Source of the DNA: Carnegiea gigantea
Lineage: Eukaryota > Streptophyta > Magnoliopsida > Caryophyllales > Cactaceae
Assembly (NCBI GenBank): GCA_029747015.1
Contig: JAKOGI010000053.1
Location: 809,501-873,500, forward strand
Direction of reading: 5' to 3'
DNA: 64,000 nt
Of the stretch, positions 21,454-34,714 are shown piece by piece. Numbering within the stretch: position 1 is the stretch's first letter; the number at the start of each line of letters is the position of its first letter. The notes beneath the pieces are model-generated. The model was not told the DNA's origin. It did no database searches and was given only the letters and a program-made list of their open reading frames with translations. The position numbers and the translations under genes are program-made.

Positions 21454-21732
21454 GTTATGAATACCATACTATACTGTCTAGTACAGGTCGAAGTGGACCG
21501 TACCGGTCAAGAAATAGTACAAGTTACTGTTGAGGATTGTACCAGTCAATAACCACCCTATGCCTAGTACTTTTGGTCAAATACCGCTCAATACACTAAA
21601 ATTTCAAAATTTTTATACTTTGATTTTTTTCTTTTGAAATTGAAAATTGTACGAGTCGGGTACAAATTTACATAAATCTGATATGTCTCATTCTAGTGAA
21701 AAACGGTCTGATGACCGGATGGTATTTATAAC
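21454..21732. mobile_element. MITE-like element (279 bp)
   Basis: Starts GTTATGAATACCAT and ends with the complement of GTTATAAATACCAT (13 of 14 match). Inside are repeated GTACCGGTC and CCGGTCAA type motifs. No clean target duplication is visible, so the superfamily is not assigned. Confidence 0.55.
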
Positions 21733-23119
21733 TTTGACAAGAAGAGAGCAAAACGGGGTTTTGGCATGGTCGTGCCACTTGAAACGGGTAGCTCGTGCCT
21801 AATTCCTGCACTGTTCATCTTCCTTGTTTCTTCAGTACTTGTTGTGCTCATTGATTGGGTCTTCCTTCACCGTTATCCTAGGCAAACATGTCCAACTTTC
21901 AGCACATTCGCACCCATTATCCACCATTTGAGCAATTGTCTTTTTTACCGACAAACCAACAAAACACTGATAAGCAACCTTATTTACCAATTACCATAGG
22001 GAAAACCTAGGTAGAATAAGGTATAAAGTTCACACATATTAAGCCTGAATATATACCCCAAACCAAAAACTTGCTCGTTTTCGAGCCCTTTAAACCCTTT
22101 GGTTCCCCCAAGTGAACGAGTGAGGTCTCGTGATAGTTTGTAGAAGATATATCCATGCAATCTTTGAAATAATTTTGGATTTTTCAAGAGCATGACATAT
22201 GTACAAGGCAAAGGGGTCGTATGTACACATCTCAATCGAGTCCATCACCCTAAGGACCTCTACTAAGACATATAAGAAAAACAAGCAATTAAAAGACACT
22301 TAGGCTAGGAATGCACCCCCGACTCTCATTTTTCACCCCCATTTAACACAATGACACAATTTGTGCACCTTGGTGCTCCGTGCAAAACGTATTAAGTCTT
22401 AATGTTAGGCTAAAACTGGGCTAAAAGGTTAGTTTTAGTTGGGTGGGTGACTTTCCTTTTTGAGATTATCAACCTCCCCCCTTTTTTCTTTCCTCCATTT
22501 TCTTTCCTCTCTCTTTTTTTTTTTTCCCTTGCTTTTCTCTTTATGCTTCTTTGCCCGTGTAGGTAGTGCTTTGCTTGTTAGGCCTTGAACTCTCGGAGCA
22601 ACAACTAAGCACATATTTGGACTTCTACCCTACTTAGGAATTTTATTTGGACGTGCAAAGCACATGTGCACGTCTGATCCAAATAGAGGTAGTGGAGTCA
22701 AACTCTCTCTCACATTTCTGTTTTCCTCTTTCTTTTCTTTTTCAAAGGAAAAGCCAAATGTCAACTAATCAAGTAGAATGTCCTCACCCCAAGTCTTAAC
22801 AAACTAACACTAAGAGTCAATGTTCAAGTATACAAAGTAGGCAAAATATCGCCTGTGAGAGATAGAATTGTTATGTGCAACTGAGAATTACACCACAAAC
22901 AAGTGTCCTATCATGCATATTCTACCTATATACAAGCTAACAACACAGCTGTTAGAGATCCAAAACCAATTAAGAAGGCACAAAAGTCCCCAAAACTATA
23001 TTGGCCCAAACCCAAGATTCATGCTAATTACCTGGAATTATTCTAATTACAAATCAATTAAGTTGGACGCTATATTTTAATTTAGCAGTTTATATATGTG
23101 TATATGTATTTGTGCATTT
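21733..23119. other. Worn Athila-like sequence (LTR/untranslated region pieces)
   Basis: GGCATGGTCGTGCC at 21763 matches the palindromes of the Athila LTR and spacer. The pyrimidine run at 22470-22560 and AAAGCACATGTGC near 22660 resemble 4686-4745 and 4171 in the untranslated region of Athila copy 1. No coding blocks are left. Boundaries are not visible. Confidence 0.4.
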
Positions 23120-26045
23120 TAGGTTAAAATGACAATGTGCCCTCAAAATGGACTTTGCTATGCTACTAAATAATTCATTCAAATGTTAATAAAAATTTGA
23201 GTGGCCGCTAAATAAAAATTAGCCTAATTATCAAAGGGCTAACTTGAAAAATCGTAGTAATAATAATATACGAATAACTATAATAATAATGTAACAATAA
23301 TAATAAGGTGAGTTATGTATATAAAAGAGTGAGGTAATAATCCAAATAAAAATATTTCACCAAATTTTACACCCAAAAGATGTACAATTTCATTTATCAA
23401 TTTTAGCCAAAAATATTAATTCAATTATGTATATATTATATATGTAATGAATGAAAAATAAAATAAAATAAAATAAAATAATGATAAGAGAGATGATTAG
23501 GATAAATATGAGAAAATTCCAAATAAAAATTAGGTGCCCAAATAAAGGAAAAAAAGAGAAAAGAGGAAGAACAAAAATATAAAACAATAAAAAAAAGACC
23601 AAAAGCCCCACACCAATCCATTATTTTGCCCCCCCATGACAGGCCCCCCTGTTCTGCCCGCGTGAGCTCGACACCCTCCCTCACTGGTTTTGACAACCCC
23701 CGTTATCGGTGTTCACCCGCTATCCCTGTTTCGGCTACCTACCCGCCGCTCGAGTGCCTTGTTATGTGCCAGCCGGCTCTTCTCCACCTTTTTCAGTGTG
23801 TTCAAGTGGGTAAAAGGTGTGAAACCCTGCCTCCCATAAATTTGAGTTTCACTTGTTAATGATAAAAATTTTGTATTAAATGATGTACTTAGCCTTGATG
23901 AATGCCAATTTGTAGTTTTCTTGAATTCTGGTTGTGAAATTGAATGGATGAAGTGAGGTTGGGAATGAATATGGTATCAAGGAAGGGTGATGTTAGGTGT
24001 AAAAATTGGGCTTGATTATGTTATGTTGATGATGTTTAGATTGATTTTAATGCATATTAGAATGAAGTTAAAGTGAAATATATGTTGGATGGATGAGTTA
24101 TGGCCATGAGCTTGAGGGATTAGGGTTTATGACTTGAATGATGCTTAATTTTATTATGTTGAGTTATTAGTGCTTAAATGAGTTAAGTGATGATTAAATA
24201 GAGATATATGTGTACGTATGTAAAAGGTTAATGTGTGTTTTATATTATTATCATGACTTGGTTTTAGGGTTGTGATTTGAATAATAATACAAGCTTGATT
24301 GTGGTTAATTTGGTGGTTTAAAGTGAATTATAATGAATATTTGAATGAAATATATTAATGAGAATTTGGTCTTAAAATTTTGGATATTGGTTGTGTGCGC
24401 TATTGCCATGAGTTGTGGATTCAGGGTTAGATGTTTGGGCAAAGCCTAAGCTTAATTCGGCAACTTTAATAGTGTTTAAGCGGGTCTTTGGTAATAATTG
24501 AATGCAAAGAAAGAGATCTATGCATGTGCATGACGTTGTCATATAAGTATGTGTCATTAGTTAATTGTTAAGTAAGGAAGGGATAGAGAAAGGAATACGT
24601 AATTTTGTGAGTTGGAGTTACTAACATAATATGCCTATATGGTTTTATTTCACTAACGAATATTTTTATGATTTGGGCTTGACTTGAACCTGGAACCAAG
24701 TTCATGACGTCGCCCCAAACTGCATTACGATCAAAAGTGTAAACTATAATGACAATTCGCAACGACATGACTAGTTAAAGAGGAAAACAATAACCATAAT
24801 AATTCTGTTAATAATAATTATGATAAAAATAGCCACAATTATAACAATAATAACAATAACAATGATTAATAATGTCTTTAATTCTAATAAGTGCGAAGAA
24901 ATAAAGATGTTAATGAGCTTATGATGATAATTCGAATGGTACTGGCGATAATGCCGTTAATAATAAACACAAGATGAGTCACACAATTACGCTACTATAA
25001 CATTCATTAAACGATCGTTAGTAGTATGAAGGAGAGGAACAAAAACAAAAATAAAACAGAACCAAATTAAGTTAATAATAATGGTTGCGCTAATAATAAA
25101 AAGAGAAGTCGAGGGAATTTAAATTATTCATTAAGTCAAGAAGTTTAATAAAATTTCTTAATCTCGCACTAATCGAAAAATTACATATTAGAACAGAAAT
25201 GAGGCCACCTCTGTCGCTTCAAGCTGCCAACAAATAATTTTCACTAAAACGGAGAGAGACTTTTAAAGACCAGGTACATACATTAGCTGTGCTCTTCCAA
25301 AACTTACATGTTTCTCAAACCATGCAAAATCAACATAATATTCATATAATGAATCATTTTATGAAATGTTTTGTCACCTAAGCCAATGGCTCCATCAATT
25401 ATCAATCATCAGTGCTTATAACCTTCAATTTACCCACGTGACTGTAACTCAGACTTTCCGATCGACCTAGTAGGTGTGCACCTATTCCAAAATCGCTTAA
25501 GACGTCAATAGGGGTCCACTTCTAGATAATAACCGGCAAATCAACTTTACTTGCACATTCTCTCTCTCTTGTTTGCAAAACAAATTGTTTTTAAATATAG
25601 GCACCCAACTAATTAAACACAAAGCTTATTTTACTACATAGGGATGTACATCCTGAGCTTTGGCTTATATTTTGAATGTTTTTGTGTTTTCTATTTAGGT
25701 AAGGGATCAGTGAACAGTCCTCCTCTTGGCAAACTAGAAGGTAGCAAGAAGTGCAAGAGAGTTGTAATTCCTTTTGCTGAGGATTCGCTAGCCAAACACC
25801 CACAGTGATTTATAGGCTAGCACCCCTAAAACCTGCTGATTGTATATTCTTTGGGATGTTGTGTTCATTAGTATTTGATATTTATACGCTACATTAGCAA
25901 GTGTACCATACATTAACAAATTGTCGAATGTATGTTTATTTTCTATGTTAGTGAATCAGGTGATGATGTGGTTGGCACACTATTACAGGTAGTTTAGATA
26001 GCCTTGTTCCATTACGGAATGACGATAATGCCTCCAATCAAAAGA
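23120..26045 (+). repeat. Diverged chromovirus-type LTR
   Basis: The 3' part (about 25690-26045) aligns with the minus strand of the chromovirus LTR at 27700-28020: GATCAGTGAACAGTCCTCC against GCTTAGTGAATCGCCCTCC, and GGAATGACGATAATGCCTCCAATCA against a near-identical stretch. A short GC-rich island at 23626-23860 sits where such LTRs have their transcribed leader. The terminal TGTTACA is missing, so the 3' end is cut. The 5' limit is a guess. Confidence 0.45.
23456..23482. repeat. AAAAT short tandem repeat
   Basis: Five to six AAAAT units in AT-rich DNA. Confidence 0.85.
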
Positions 26046-26981
26046 CTTTCACTGCAAACTAATAGCAAACAAGTGATTAAGCTAGATTAATCAGGCATTA
26101 GGGATTGGGAGCATTACAAAAACAAAGCCAAAACTATGCAAAAATTTAAAAATTTTTGAAACACAATATATACAACTGGACACCTCACCCCCACACCTAA
26201 ACTCCACAAGGTCTTCAATATAGGAGCAAAGGCACCACTAAGCAATCAATAAAGTAATCCAACCATAGAAGCAACCCAAATCCTCAAGTATATACATATT
26301 AATGACACCACTAAACAAATGCACAAAACCAAAAACGCTAACAAATATTTACAAAACAAAATACACCACTAACAAGCACACATAAAACAATACATACAAA
26401 GCAAACAAGGGTGATCATAGCTAACTTGGCTCAATAAATCCCAAATTTCACTGAAAATCAATGATTCACACAATCACAATAAATATCCACAACTATATAA
26501 AAAAATAAATAAAGAAAAAAATGAGAGTAGGGAAGGATGGAACAATCATACTACTTGGCTACTGAGCGTATCCAAACTAATGTCTTACTTAGACAGTGTC
26601 AAGAAGATCTATGGAGCATCAACACTCCATCAAATCACCAAGTTACCACTTATATCAATCCCTACCAAAGCTTATAGCAACTTATCAAATGAATGGGAAC
26701 AATCCTTACAAAAATGAAAATAGTCAGTAATAAGAATGATGTTCCAAAGAAAGTACATTATTGAAATTTAAGTGAGTACTCTCTTGAGCTTATCAAAAAC
26801 TCTAGGCCTAACCATAAGAGTTACAAACATGCTAACATCACTAAATGTAGAGGATAATGGCCTTGAAGTTCCACAAGAAGTATGAACCCACAAACCAGGA
26901 TGAATCCTAAATTCTCTACACAATCCTCAAGTCCTATAGTTACATTAACCTCATGAGTCTAGTCTAAATTAGGAGTATAAA
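26046..26981. other. A/C-rich stretch, possible gypsy 3' region
   Basis: No coding blocks. A CACCTCACCCCCACACCTAA motif near 26181 is like the short leader found before the 3' LTR of many plant gypsy elements read on the minus strand. It may be the 3' end of the gypsy element whose gag lies at 42299-42998, but no LTR match to 43218-43688 is visible. Confidence 0.35.
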
Positions 26982-27611
26982 TCAAGCAAGTCTTAAACTC
27001 AAGGAAGGTGGACATAGTGGGATCCATGGAAGAGTGACACCATGATGAAGGGGTAAGATATTAGAAGTAGGAATGGACTTAGGCGGACACTTAATAGAGA
27101 TTGGATCAATTAGTTCCAAATCATAAGGCATGACCTCGACAACCTCCTCATCACTAGGTTCCTCCAAAGGAGTTTCCTCATGTGAATAGCCTCTTCAACA
27201 AAAACATCTATGGAAACCACAATCATATCATGGTCAACATTACAAATAGCCTTAACAACTAGCTTCTCACTCTTATCCTTCTTTCTCAAGGATAAAAAAG
27301 GTGCATCATCAAGAACCATTTCATCCTCAAGAGCATCCCTAGTCTCAAGATTAGTGTTGATCACTAGGGGATGCAAGGAAGGATCACTCATAACCTTAAA
27401 ACACATTTGATTAAAAGGGTAAGAGTATCAGCTAACATCATAGTCCAAGAGAAAATCATAGGAAGAACAGGGTGAATTGTAATCATGAGGCTGAGGTGGT
27501 TGAAAAAGAGGAACTTCCCATTGATGTTCATGATAAAGCACAGTGTCCTTCAAAGAAACAAAGCCATTAGGTAGCTTGCCCTCATTATCCATGAAAATCT
27601 TAGACGCTATG
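26982..27611 (-). pseudogene. Minus-strand gypsy remnant downstream of gag
   Basis: Minus-strand frames run from the chromovirus insertion point leftward with few stops (27611-27428, 27406-27110, then 27167-26982 in another frame). The text is rich in D, E and L and matches no domain I know. Its position directly after the interrupted gag at 42299 suggests it is the gag-pol linker of that element. It could be non-coding decay. Confidence 0.4.
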
Positions 27612-30240
27612 TGTAACACCCCAAATGCACATAAATGCACTGTTTGCACTCTTCCAATTAACATCATCAATTAGTGGTAATAACCCAATGATTGGGGCAT
27701 TACCGTCATCCCAAAAAGAACAAGGCTTAGCTTAAAAATAATTAAAGATAACTAAGCTGAATATCGTTACCACTGCACGGCATTTGTAAAAACAAACCAT
27801 CAACCAAACATAAATAGTAACTAGCGATCTCAAAATTTACACCAAAATATAGTATCTCTTAGCAGAGTACATAGCTCTAACATCAAAATATCTCATAAAA
27901 TAGTGTTCAAAACATTTCAACACTGAAACACCACTATTCCTTTCAGACTTTCTCGTTCCCTTATCTTCTCCAGTTGGCCTGCCAGCCGGAGGGCGATTCA
28001 CTAAGCATTTTCCTAAAACAAAACATAAAAATATTTCGAGCTGTGAGCCGAAGTTCAGTACATGCATTTCTGTGTTGTTAAGTGTTCTTTGAAAAACTGA
28101 TTGGGTCCACATTGCAATTCATTTTAATTTAAAACAGGGAATGAGATGAATATAAAATTACATTGCCAATTATTAACTGATAGTGAACCTCTAGTAGCCG
28201 TTACGATCTAAAGATAGGTGTATACCTATCAAGCCGATCGGGGGACCTGGTCTGAACCTGTGCGGGTAACTGAAGGATAATGCTCTATAACTGATAACTG
28301 ATGGCATCACTAATTATATGATAAACCACTGATTAAATTGATTCATTGATATACTTACCAAAACATTATAATTTTGATAAATACGTGTTTATTTCTAAAG
28401 ATACAAATAAGGAACGTACCTGGGACTTTTAATGAAATATCACTGAGTATGCTTATGCACAAAAGGGGAGGCAATGATAGATTAGGCCCTGATTCTATAT
28501 AAAAATATCATTATAGGAACATATAGTTAGCAAATGTATTTATTTTTCATAGTTAATATTTTAGTAAAAGAAAAAGTAAGGGCGTAATAGGGGCTAAAGT
28601 AAATGACTCAAAACCTAAACTCCCAACCTCCATTTAAGACCTAATTTCCTAATATAAAAAGCTTAAGAAGTCCAAAAAACTTTCATTTAGAATATAACAC
28701 ATGATTCTCATGATAGGATTCCTAAAATGAGGCTAGAACATAAATGTGCTAGTTTTGGTCTAAACTACGCAGTTCTAACAAAATGGCCATAACTTTTTCC
28801 ACAAACCTCGAATTAAGGTAATTCAAAAGGCATTTGAAAGCTAACTCACTGATATATCTAACCACAAAAAATAACAATTTTTCGCTCGGCCGATCATAAC
28901 TAGTTTTTTGGCAAAAGTTCCCCTGTTTTGTGTGATTTCCTAGCCGTACTGCCTTGCTTTTTTCTCTCTTTTCACACAAACCCTCATCTGAAATCACTCC
29001 TTAAATTTATGTAACAAACCTTTGATCCTTCCCAATACCATACAAAGCCACAATACTCTATTTCTCTCGAAAATCATATATATCAAATTTCCAATTCTTT
29101 TCTTTCTCAAACTCACTCAAAATACATCCATGATCTTATTTAGTTGCATCAATGAGCAAAATGATCCTTTACAATCAATTAGAGAATTTCCATAATCCAC
29201 CCTTTTTCAAGAATCACACCAAATAATTTTTTTTCAAGTAAAAGAACACATCTAAGATTCATTTTGTATCAAAATATAATCCAACAACTATGCATTAATT
29301 GCCAAAACCCTAACTTGTAACCAGCTTACTTCCTCTTCATCTCATCCAAGATCACCAAAAAAATCCTCATAAACATTATTAGAGATTAAAACCACTGAAA
29401 TACAAACAATCCAAGAAAAACATAGTTCCAACCTGAAGCTTGCATTATCATGAACAACCCTAAACCCTAGCATGATCCAAACTCAATCAACAATTAAAAA
29501 CATCAAAATAACTCTTCTTTCCATCCAAAGAACATGATCAAAACTAAAATCAACATAAACAAGAATCAAAATCTAAAATCCAAAGAAACAAGCTTAGGGT
29601 TACTCACTTTGAGCTTGAAAAAAGTTGAGATAAAGGTGATGCTTGGTGGTTTTGAGGATTGAGGATGGTGGATAGTAGTACTAGGGCATCGGGGGAGGGG
29701 GTCTGAGGCAGCCACGCTAGCCGAAAAACACCCAGAAATCAGCAGCAGCAACTGGGAAGGGGGGTTAGCCATGGGTTAAAGAGAGAGAGGGGAAAGAGAT
29801 GAGGTTTGAGTTTTGTTGTATTTTTTTGATTTATCAATAAGGTTGGAAGTAGCATTTTACTAACCATGGTTAAGCTTAAATCATGGTAATTAGTAGGTTA
29901 AGAATGCAAACATGTTGGGCTACAAATTGATCTGAAATAAGTTAGGCTCGGAAATAAAATGTCCCGTAACGATAATGTTTTTGCGTAACTCAAAATTAAA
30001 TTTTTGTGATGTTACGAAAAACAAAATAAATCGCTTAGATTATAAATGTTAGGTCCTACTATCAATTCTCCCAAAATTTTCGTTAATAATTAAATAAATA
30101 AATAAAACCCGAATTGTCAAATGAGGGCCCAAATGAATTTTTTTTTCCACGAGATGATGAAATGCGATAAATAAATATAAGAAAGTCATTAACATGAGGT
30201 AATTAAATAAATAAACATGATTTAGGGTTGGGCTATTGCA
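27612..30240 (-). repeat. Chromovirus 3' LTR (family 1)
   Basis: On the minus strand it starts TGCAATAGCCCAACCC and ends TTTGGGGTGTTACA, 2629 bp. The part 29680-30240 aligns with 41736-42298 on the right. It includes an AG-rich leader (29771-29805) and AT-rich 3' half. The TGTAACACCCC ends (plus view) are typical of plant chromoviruses. Confidence 0.82.
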
Positions 30241-30253
30241 GCCTTCCCCCCTT
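30241..30253 (-). other. Chromovirus polypurine tract
   Basis: AAGGGGGGAAGGC on the minus strand directly precedes the LTR start TGCAATAG and overlaps the stop of pol, as usual in this group. Confidence 0.8.
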
Positions 30254-31640
30254 AATGATTTTCGTCCTCAAAGCTTATGAACATTATCATGTCATGTAAG
30301 ATTACCTCAAATAAATGTGGGTACCTTGTTTTCATTTCCTCTTCAGTCTCCCATGTGGCTTCTTAGGAGGTATGATTTGTCCAAAGCACCTTAACTAAAG
30401 GCATCTGCTTATTACATAGCTGCTTAGTCCTACAATCTAGTATTTCGACTGGACGCTCCTCATATACGAGATCCTCAGTGATTTCAATAGGTTCAGATAC
30501 AATGGTGTGATACAGATCTGGAATATACTTCCTGAGCTGAGAAATGTGAAACAAAGTTATGCAGGTGTTCTAGTTCTACCGACAGATCCAGCTGATATGC
30601 TACGGGAATTAACTTTTCAATGATTTCATAAGGTCTAATACATCTTGGACTTAATTTGCCTCATACTACGAACCTCTTGATACCTCTAGTTGGCAAAACT
30701 TTCAGAAAAACGTTATTGTCTACTTGAAACTTGAGAGGCCTCCTTCTCTTATCCGCATAAATCTTTTGCCGACTCTGGGCAACCCTAATGTACTCCCAAA
30801 TCCTTCTTATTGTTTCAATGGTTTCATGGATCATTTCAGGACGTATGATCAATGTCTCGTCTAAATCATTCCAGCGCAGTGAGGTTCTACATTTTCTCTT
30901 GTATAAAGCCTCAAACGGGGCCATTTTGATAGTGAATTGGTAGCTATTGTTATAAGAAAATTTCACTAAAGGTAAATTGCGTTCCCATTTCCCTTGGAAC
31001 TCTAACACACAAGCTCTTAACATGTCCTCTAAAATTTGATTCACTCTTTTAGTTTGCCCATCTGCCTTAGGGTGATAAGAGCTACTAAAGTTCAATTCGG
31101 TCCCAAAGGCTGTTAGAAGTTCTTGCCAAAAACAAGCTTAGAATCTTTGATCCCTGTTTGATACTATGTATAAGGGAATCTTATACAGGTGGACTATCTC
31201 TTTAACATACTGTTAGGCTAGTTTTTCAACTCCTCAAGTATCCCTAATTGGCAGAAAATAGGCTGACTTGATAAGTCGATCAACTATAACCCATATAGCA
31301 TTCTTCTTCGAGGTAGAAAGGGGTAAACCTATAACGAAGTCCATTGAGATCGAATCCCACTTTTCAAGTGGGAATTTCTATGGGTCGCAGTTCACGCACG
31401 GGATGCTGATGCTCTACTTTAACCTTCTGGTAAGTTAGACACTTGTCTACATATTCTACAACCACCTTCTTCACATTATTCCACCAGAAATATTGTCTTA
31501 AGTCTCTGTACATCTTGGTGCCTCTTGAATGCACCAAGTAGCGAGTATTGTGAGCCTTCTCTAGGATCTGTTTCCTCAATTCCTCATTTTTGGGTACACA
31601 TAGATGATTTTGGAATCGCAGGGTCCCCTCCTCATGCACT
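30252..31640 (-). pseudogene. Chromovirus integrase and chromodomain (broken)
   Basis: The zinc domain (31640-31364) has H...KMYRDLRQYFWW...CLTYQ with the second Cys missing. The core shows SMDFVIGLP (first Asp), VSNRDQRF where SDRD is usual (second Asp now Asn) and DGQTKRVNQ where DGQTERVNQ is usual (Glu now Lys). So two of three catalytic residues are gone. The C-terminus has MFHISQLRKYIPD, DLVYEERPVEILD and the chromodomain end VKVLWTNHTS-stop-EATWETEEEMK. Chromodomains of this group are thought to steer insertion to marked chromatin. Confidence 0.88.
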
Positions 31641-31789
31641 ACAAACCCAAGAGACTTCCCTTTCTCTAAATTTTGCTTTATTCTTTGGAGTTCAAGATCA
31701 CTTTCCTAGTTCATCCGAATTTTCTCCACTATGGAAGGCTGTAAAGTAAGTGATAATAATTGAACATTTACTTACCTATAGGACACCAG

Positions 31790-32260
31790 TTAAATTCCTA
31801 AGTTCTCAAGCTCTCTCAAGAGACTCAACTGAGTAATCACCACAATGTTTAAGCTATGTTGCGCTTCCCTACTCAAGGCATCTGTTACAACATTTGCTTT
31901 TCTTGGATGATATTGAATCTGTAAATCATAATCTTTAAGTAACTCAAGCCAACACCTTTGTCTCAAATTGAGCTCCTTCTGGGTGAAGATATACTTCAGA
32001 CTTTGGTGGTCAGTATAGATCTTACATGGTACCCTATATAAGTAATATCTCCAAATTTTCAATGCAAAGACCACAGCTGCTAAGTCCAACTCATGGCAGG
32101 GTAATTTTCCTCATAAGGCTTGAGCTGTCGAGAGGTATAAGTTATTACTTTATCTTCCTGCATAAGAACACACGCTAAACCATTCTTTGAAGCATCACTA
32201 TAGATGATATACTCTTTACCTTCCATTGGTAGCATTAGGATTGGGGTAGTAGTTAATCAC
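31790..32260 (-). pseudogene. Chromovirus RNase H (broken)
   Basis: Blocks [33 protein letters not shown], then after a one-base frameshift [33 protein letters not shown] and NVVTDALSR. The four acidic positions (SDAS, ELDL, TDH, TDALS) are still visible. It lies between RT and integrase. Confidence 0.88.
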
Positions 32261-33120
32261 TGGCTTAACTCCTGAAAGGCTTTTTCACACTTCTCTCTCT
32301 ACTCAAATCGATTCACTTTCTTCAACAATTGGTCAGAGGCAAAGCCATTTTTAAAAATTCCTTGACAAACCTTCAATAATAGCCCTCTAAACCCAGAAAG
32401 CTTCTAATCTCAGTAACGTTAGTAAGCCTTGACCATTCTGTGATTGCTTTTACCTTCTGGGGGTCAACTTTGATTCCTTCTTTTGTAACCACATGTCCCA
32501 AGAACGCTACTTCTTCTTACTAAAATTCACACTTGTTTAATTTGCTACAAAGTTGATGCTCCCTCAGGGTTTGTAACACCATCCTCAAATGATCAGCATG
32601 TTCCTCCCTGTCCTTAGAATAGACAAGGATGTCATCTATAAATACCACTACAAACTTGTCTAGATAGGGTCTGAAGTCCTTGTTCATAAAATTCATGAAG
32701 GCTGCAAGGAGCATTGGTGAGGCCAAACAGCAGCACGGTAAACTCATAGTGACCATACCTAGTCCTAAATGCAGTCTTGGGATGTCCTCAGGTTTAATTC
32801 TAAGTTGATGGTACCCTAACCTCAAATTAATCTTAGAGAAGACTCCTGCTCCTTACAGTAGATCAAACAAGTCATCAATTTGTGGCAAAGGGTACTTGTT
32901 TTTTTTATGGTGATCTTGTTCACCTTCCTGTAGTCAATACATAGCCTTAAGGCTCTATCCTTTTTCTTTATGAACAACACTAGGGCACCCCATGATGACA
33001 CACTTGGCCTGATACAGCCCTTCTGTAACAGCTCATCTAACTGAATCTCCAGTTCCTTAAGGTCAGTTGGGGCCACATGATATGGGGCTTTGGAGATAGG
33101 TTGAGTACCAAGGATTAATT
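32261..33120 (-). pseudogene. Chromovirus reverse transcriptase (broken)
   Basis: Blocks in order are [54 protein letters not shown] (33076-32822), [39 protein letters not shown] (32825-32520, catalytic IDD intact) and [14 protein letters not shown] frameshift at 32710-32790 spoils the MPFGLTNAP block, and stops lie near 32870 and 32518. The [14 protein letters not shown] form is typical of chromoviruses. Confidence 0.92.
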
Positions 33121-33389
33121 CAATTCAAAAATCAATTTCCCTCTACGGGGTGGTCCTAGTAACTCTTCAGGAAAAATATCTTCAAATTCATAAACTACAA
33201 GAATATTTCCTGCTTTCTCTTTTTTTGTTTGGGTGTCAATAGCATAATACTAATATCCAATATACCCCTAAGATAACAGCTTACTTGCTTTCATAGCAGA
33301 AATCAAGAGACAAGATTTTTCCTCTCTCTGCCAATAGAAACATACTTCTCTTCCTTTTTAATCCTTCAAAATAACCTTAAGATCCTTAC

Positions 33390-33764
33390 AATCAATCTAA
33401 GCTCCATAAGTGTGCAACCAATTCATTCCTAAAATGATATCAAAATCAGAGAAATCAAAGTGAATCAAATCCACAGGGAAGGTGGTTCCGCCAATGGTAA
33501 TGGGAACAAATTTATAGGAGATGGGGCACTTAATCCCAAAATCATTGGGTAACTTGTATGGAAGATCGAATAGATATAAATGAATGAGTAGCACCCGAAT
33601 CAAATACTACACAAAATGACTTTAAATTTAAAAAAAGAGTTGCAGTGACTACCGTACCAGAGGTGGCAGCTTCTTTCTTGCTCATTACATATGCTCGTCC
33701 TACTTCTACAGGCCTTAGTGGTGGGGCCAAGGGTTTTGCTGCACTCTTATCCACCGCCTTCAGT
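33390..33764 (-). pseudogene. Chromovirus protease (broken)
   Basis: The active-site motif FDSGATHSFIS is intact near 33590-33620, after GTVVTATLFLN. Downstream FPVDLIHFDFSDFDIILGMNWLHTYGA (33397-33480) is the second half of a gypsy protease. A frameshift near 33550 separates the halves. Confidence 0.87.
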
Positions 33765-34714
33765 CTTTATGGGTAGGAACCAATGAGGTGTTCCGGGCTT
33801 CCACACCACATACATTTGTTAGTTCCTACTCGTCATTTAGGGGTGGCGTGATTTATTCTTCCGCATTTCTCACAGGGCTTCTACTGAGCTTGCAGGACAG
33901 CTCTTGGGAGGAACGGGAGAAGGTTTCTTTTGATTCACACTTTTGCTTGGAGTACCTCGCCTAAATCCTTTTCTTTTTTGGTTGATCAGATTCAGGGCTC
34001 TCAATTCTGTCTTTACTCGATCCAGTTTAGCAGCTCGCTCATATAGCTCTTGGTAAGCCAAGACTGGATGCCCAGCTAACTGATTTCAAATGTAGAAGGC
34101 CAAATCCTCTTTAAACCTTCTCATCTTTAACCTTTTAGTTGACACAAATTCAGGGACAAACCTAGATAATTTTGTGAACTTACTGGCATACTGCATCACA
34201 GTCATGTTGCTATTCATATTCATCTTTATGAACTCTTTCTCCTTTTATCTTTGGACCACAACTAGGTGAAATTTTACCCTCAACTCATCCAGGAATTTAC
34301 TTCATGTGAATTCAAGCCCTACGAGCCTACCCTTAACAGTGTTCCACTAAACATCAGCTTCACCAGCCAGATAATATGTCCCAATGTTTACTTTCTTTGC
34401 TTTTCGCATCTTTACCATTGTAAAGATTTTTTCCATTCCCCTTACCCATTCTTTTAATACGACTGGATCATAATTTGCATTATATATTTTAGGGTTGCGT
34501 CGTGCTACCGTATCTGCTAATTTATCATCTTTAGGAGGGGTTTCAGTAAATACTTGAGGAATCCGCTTCATCAGTTCAGCTACTAAGGCCGACCAATAGT
34601 TTATGTCCCCAATGTTGTTAGCTAATTCGGGGAGAAATGGTGGTATTTGGACAAAATTTGGTGGCACATGATGTGAGACTTGTTCGCCCAATCCCTGACC
34701 ATGATTCGAGTTAT
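33765..34714 (-). pseudogene. Chromovirus gag, 5' end cut off (broken)
   Basis: Gag text starts at the base next to the LTR fragment (34714), with no leader and no primer site. Blocks include FVQIPPFLPELANN, VARRNPKIYNANYDPVVLKEWVRGMEKIF and, past a stop, matrix-like helices. A zinc knuckle near 33800 reads CMWCGSPEHLIGSYP, with the last Cys lost. About 33870-34061 is the basic linker. The missing start shows a deletion when the LTR was rearranged. Confidence 0.8.

Noticed and set aside
22090..22299. Overlapping small frames with hydrophobic stretches as membrane proteins
   Set aside because: AT-rich worn repeat DNA; no start context, no conserved block, several overlapping frames of similar length.
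23626..23860. GC-rich island as a CpG-island promoter of a host gene
   Set aside because: No gene follows, and position and composition fit the leader part of a chromovirus-type LTR.
31525..31749. Plus-strand open frame of 74 codons
   Set aside because: It is antisense to the chromovirus integrase zinc domain, which has clear conserved residues on the minus strand.
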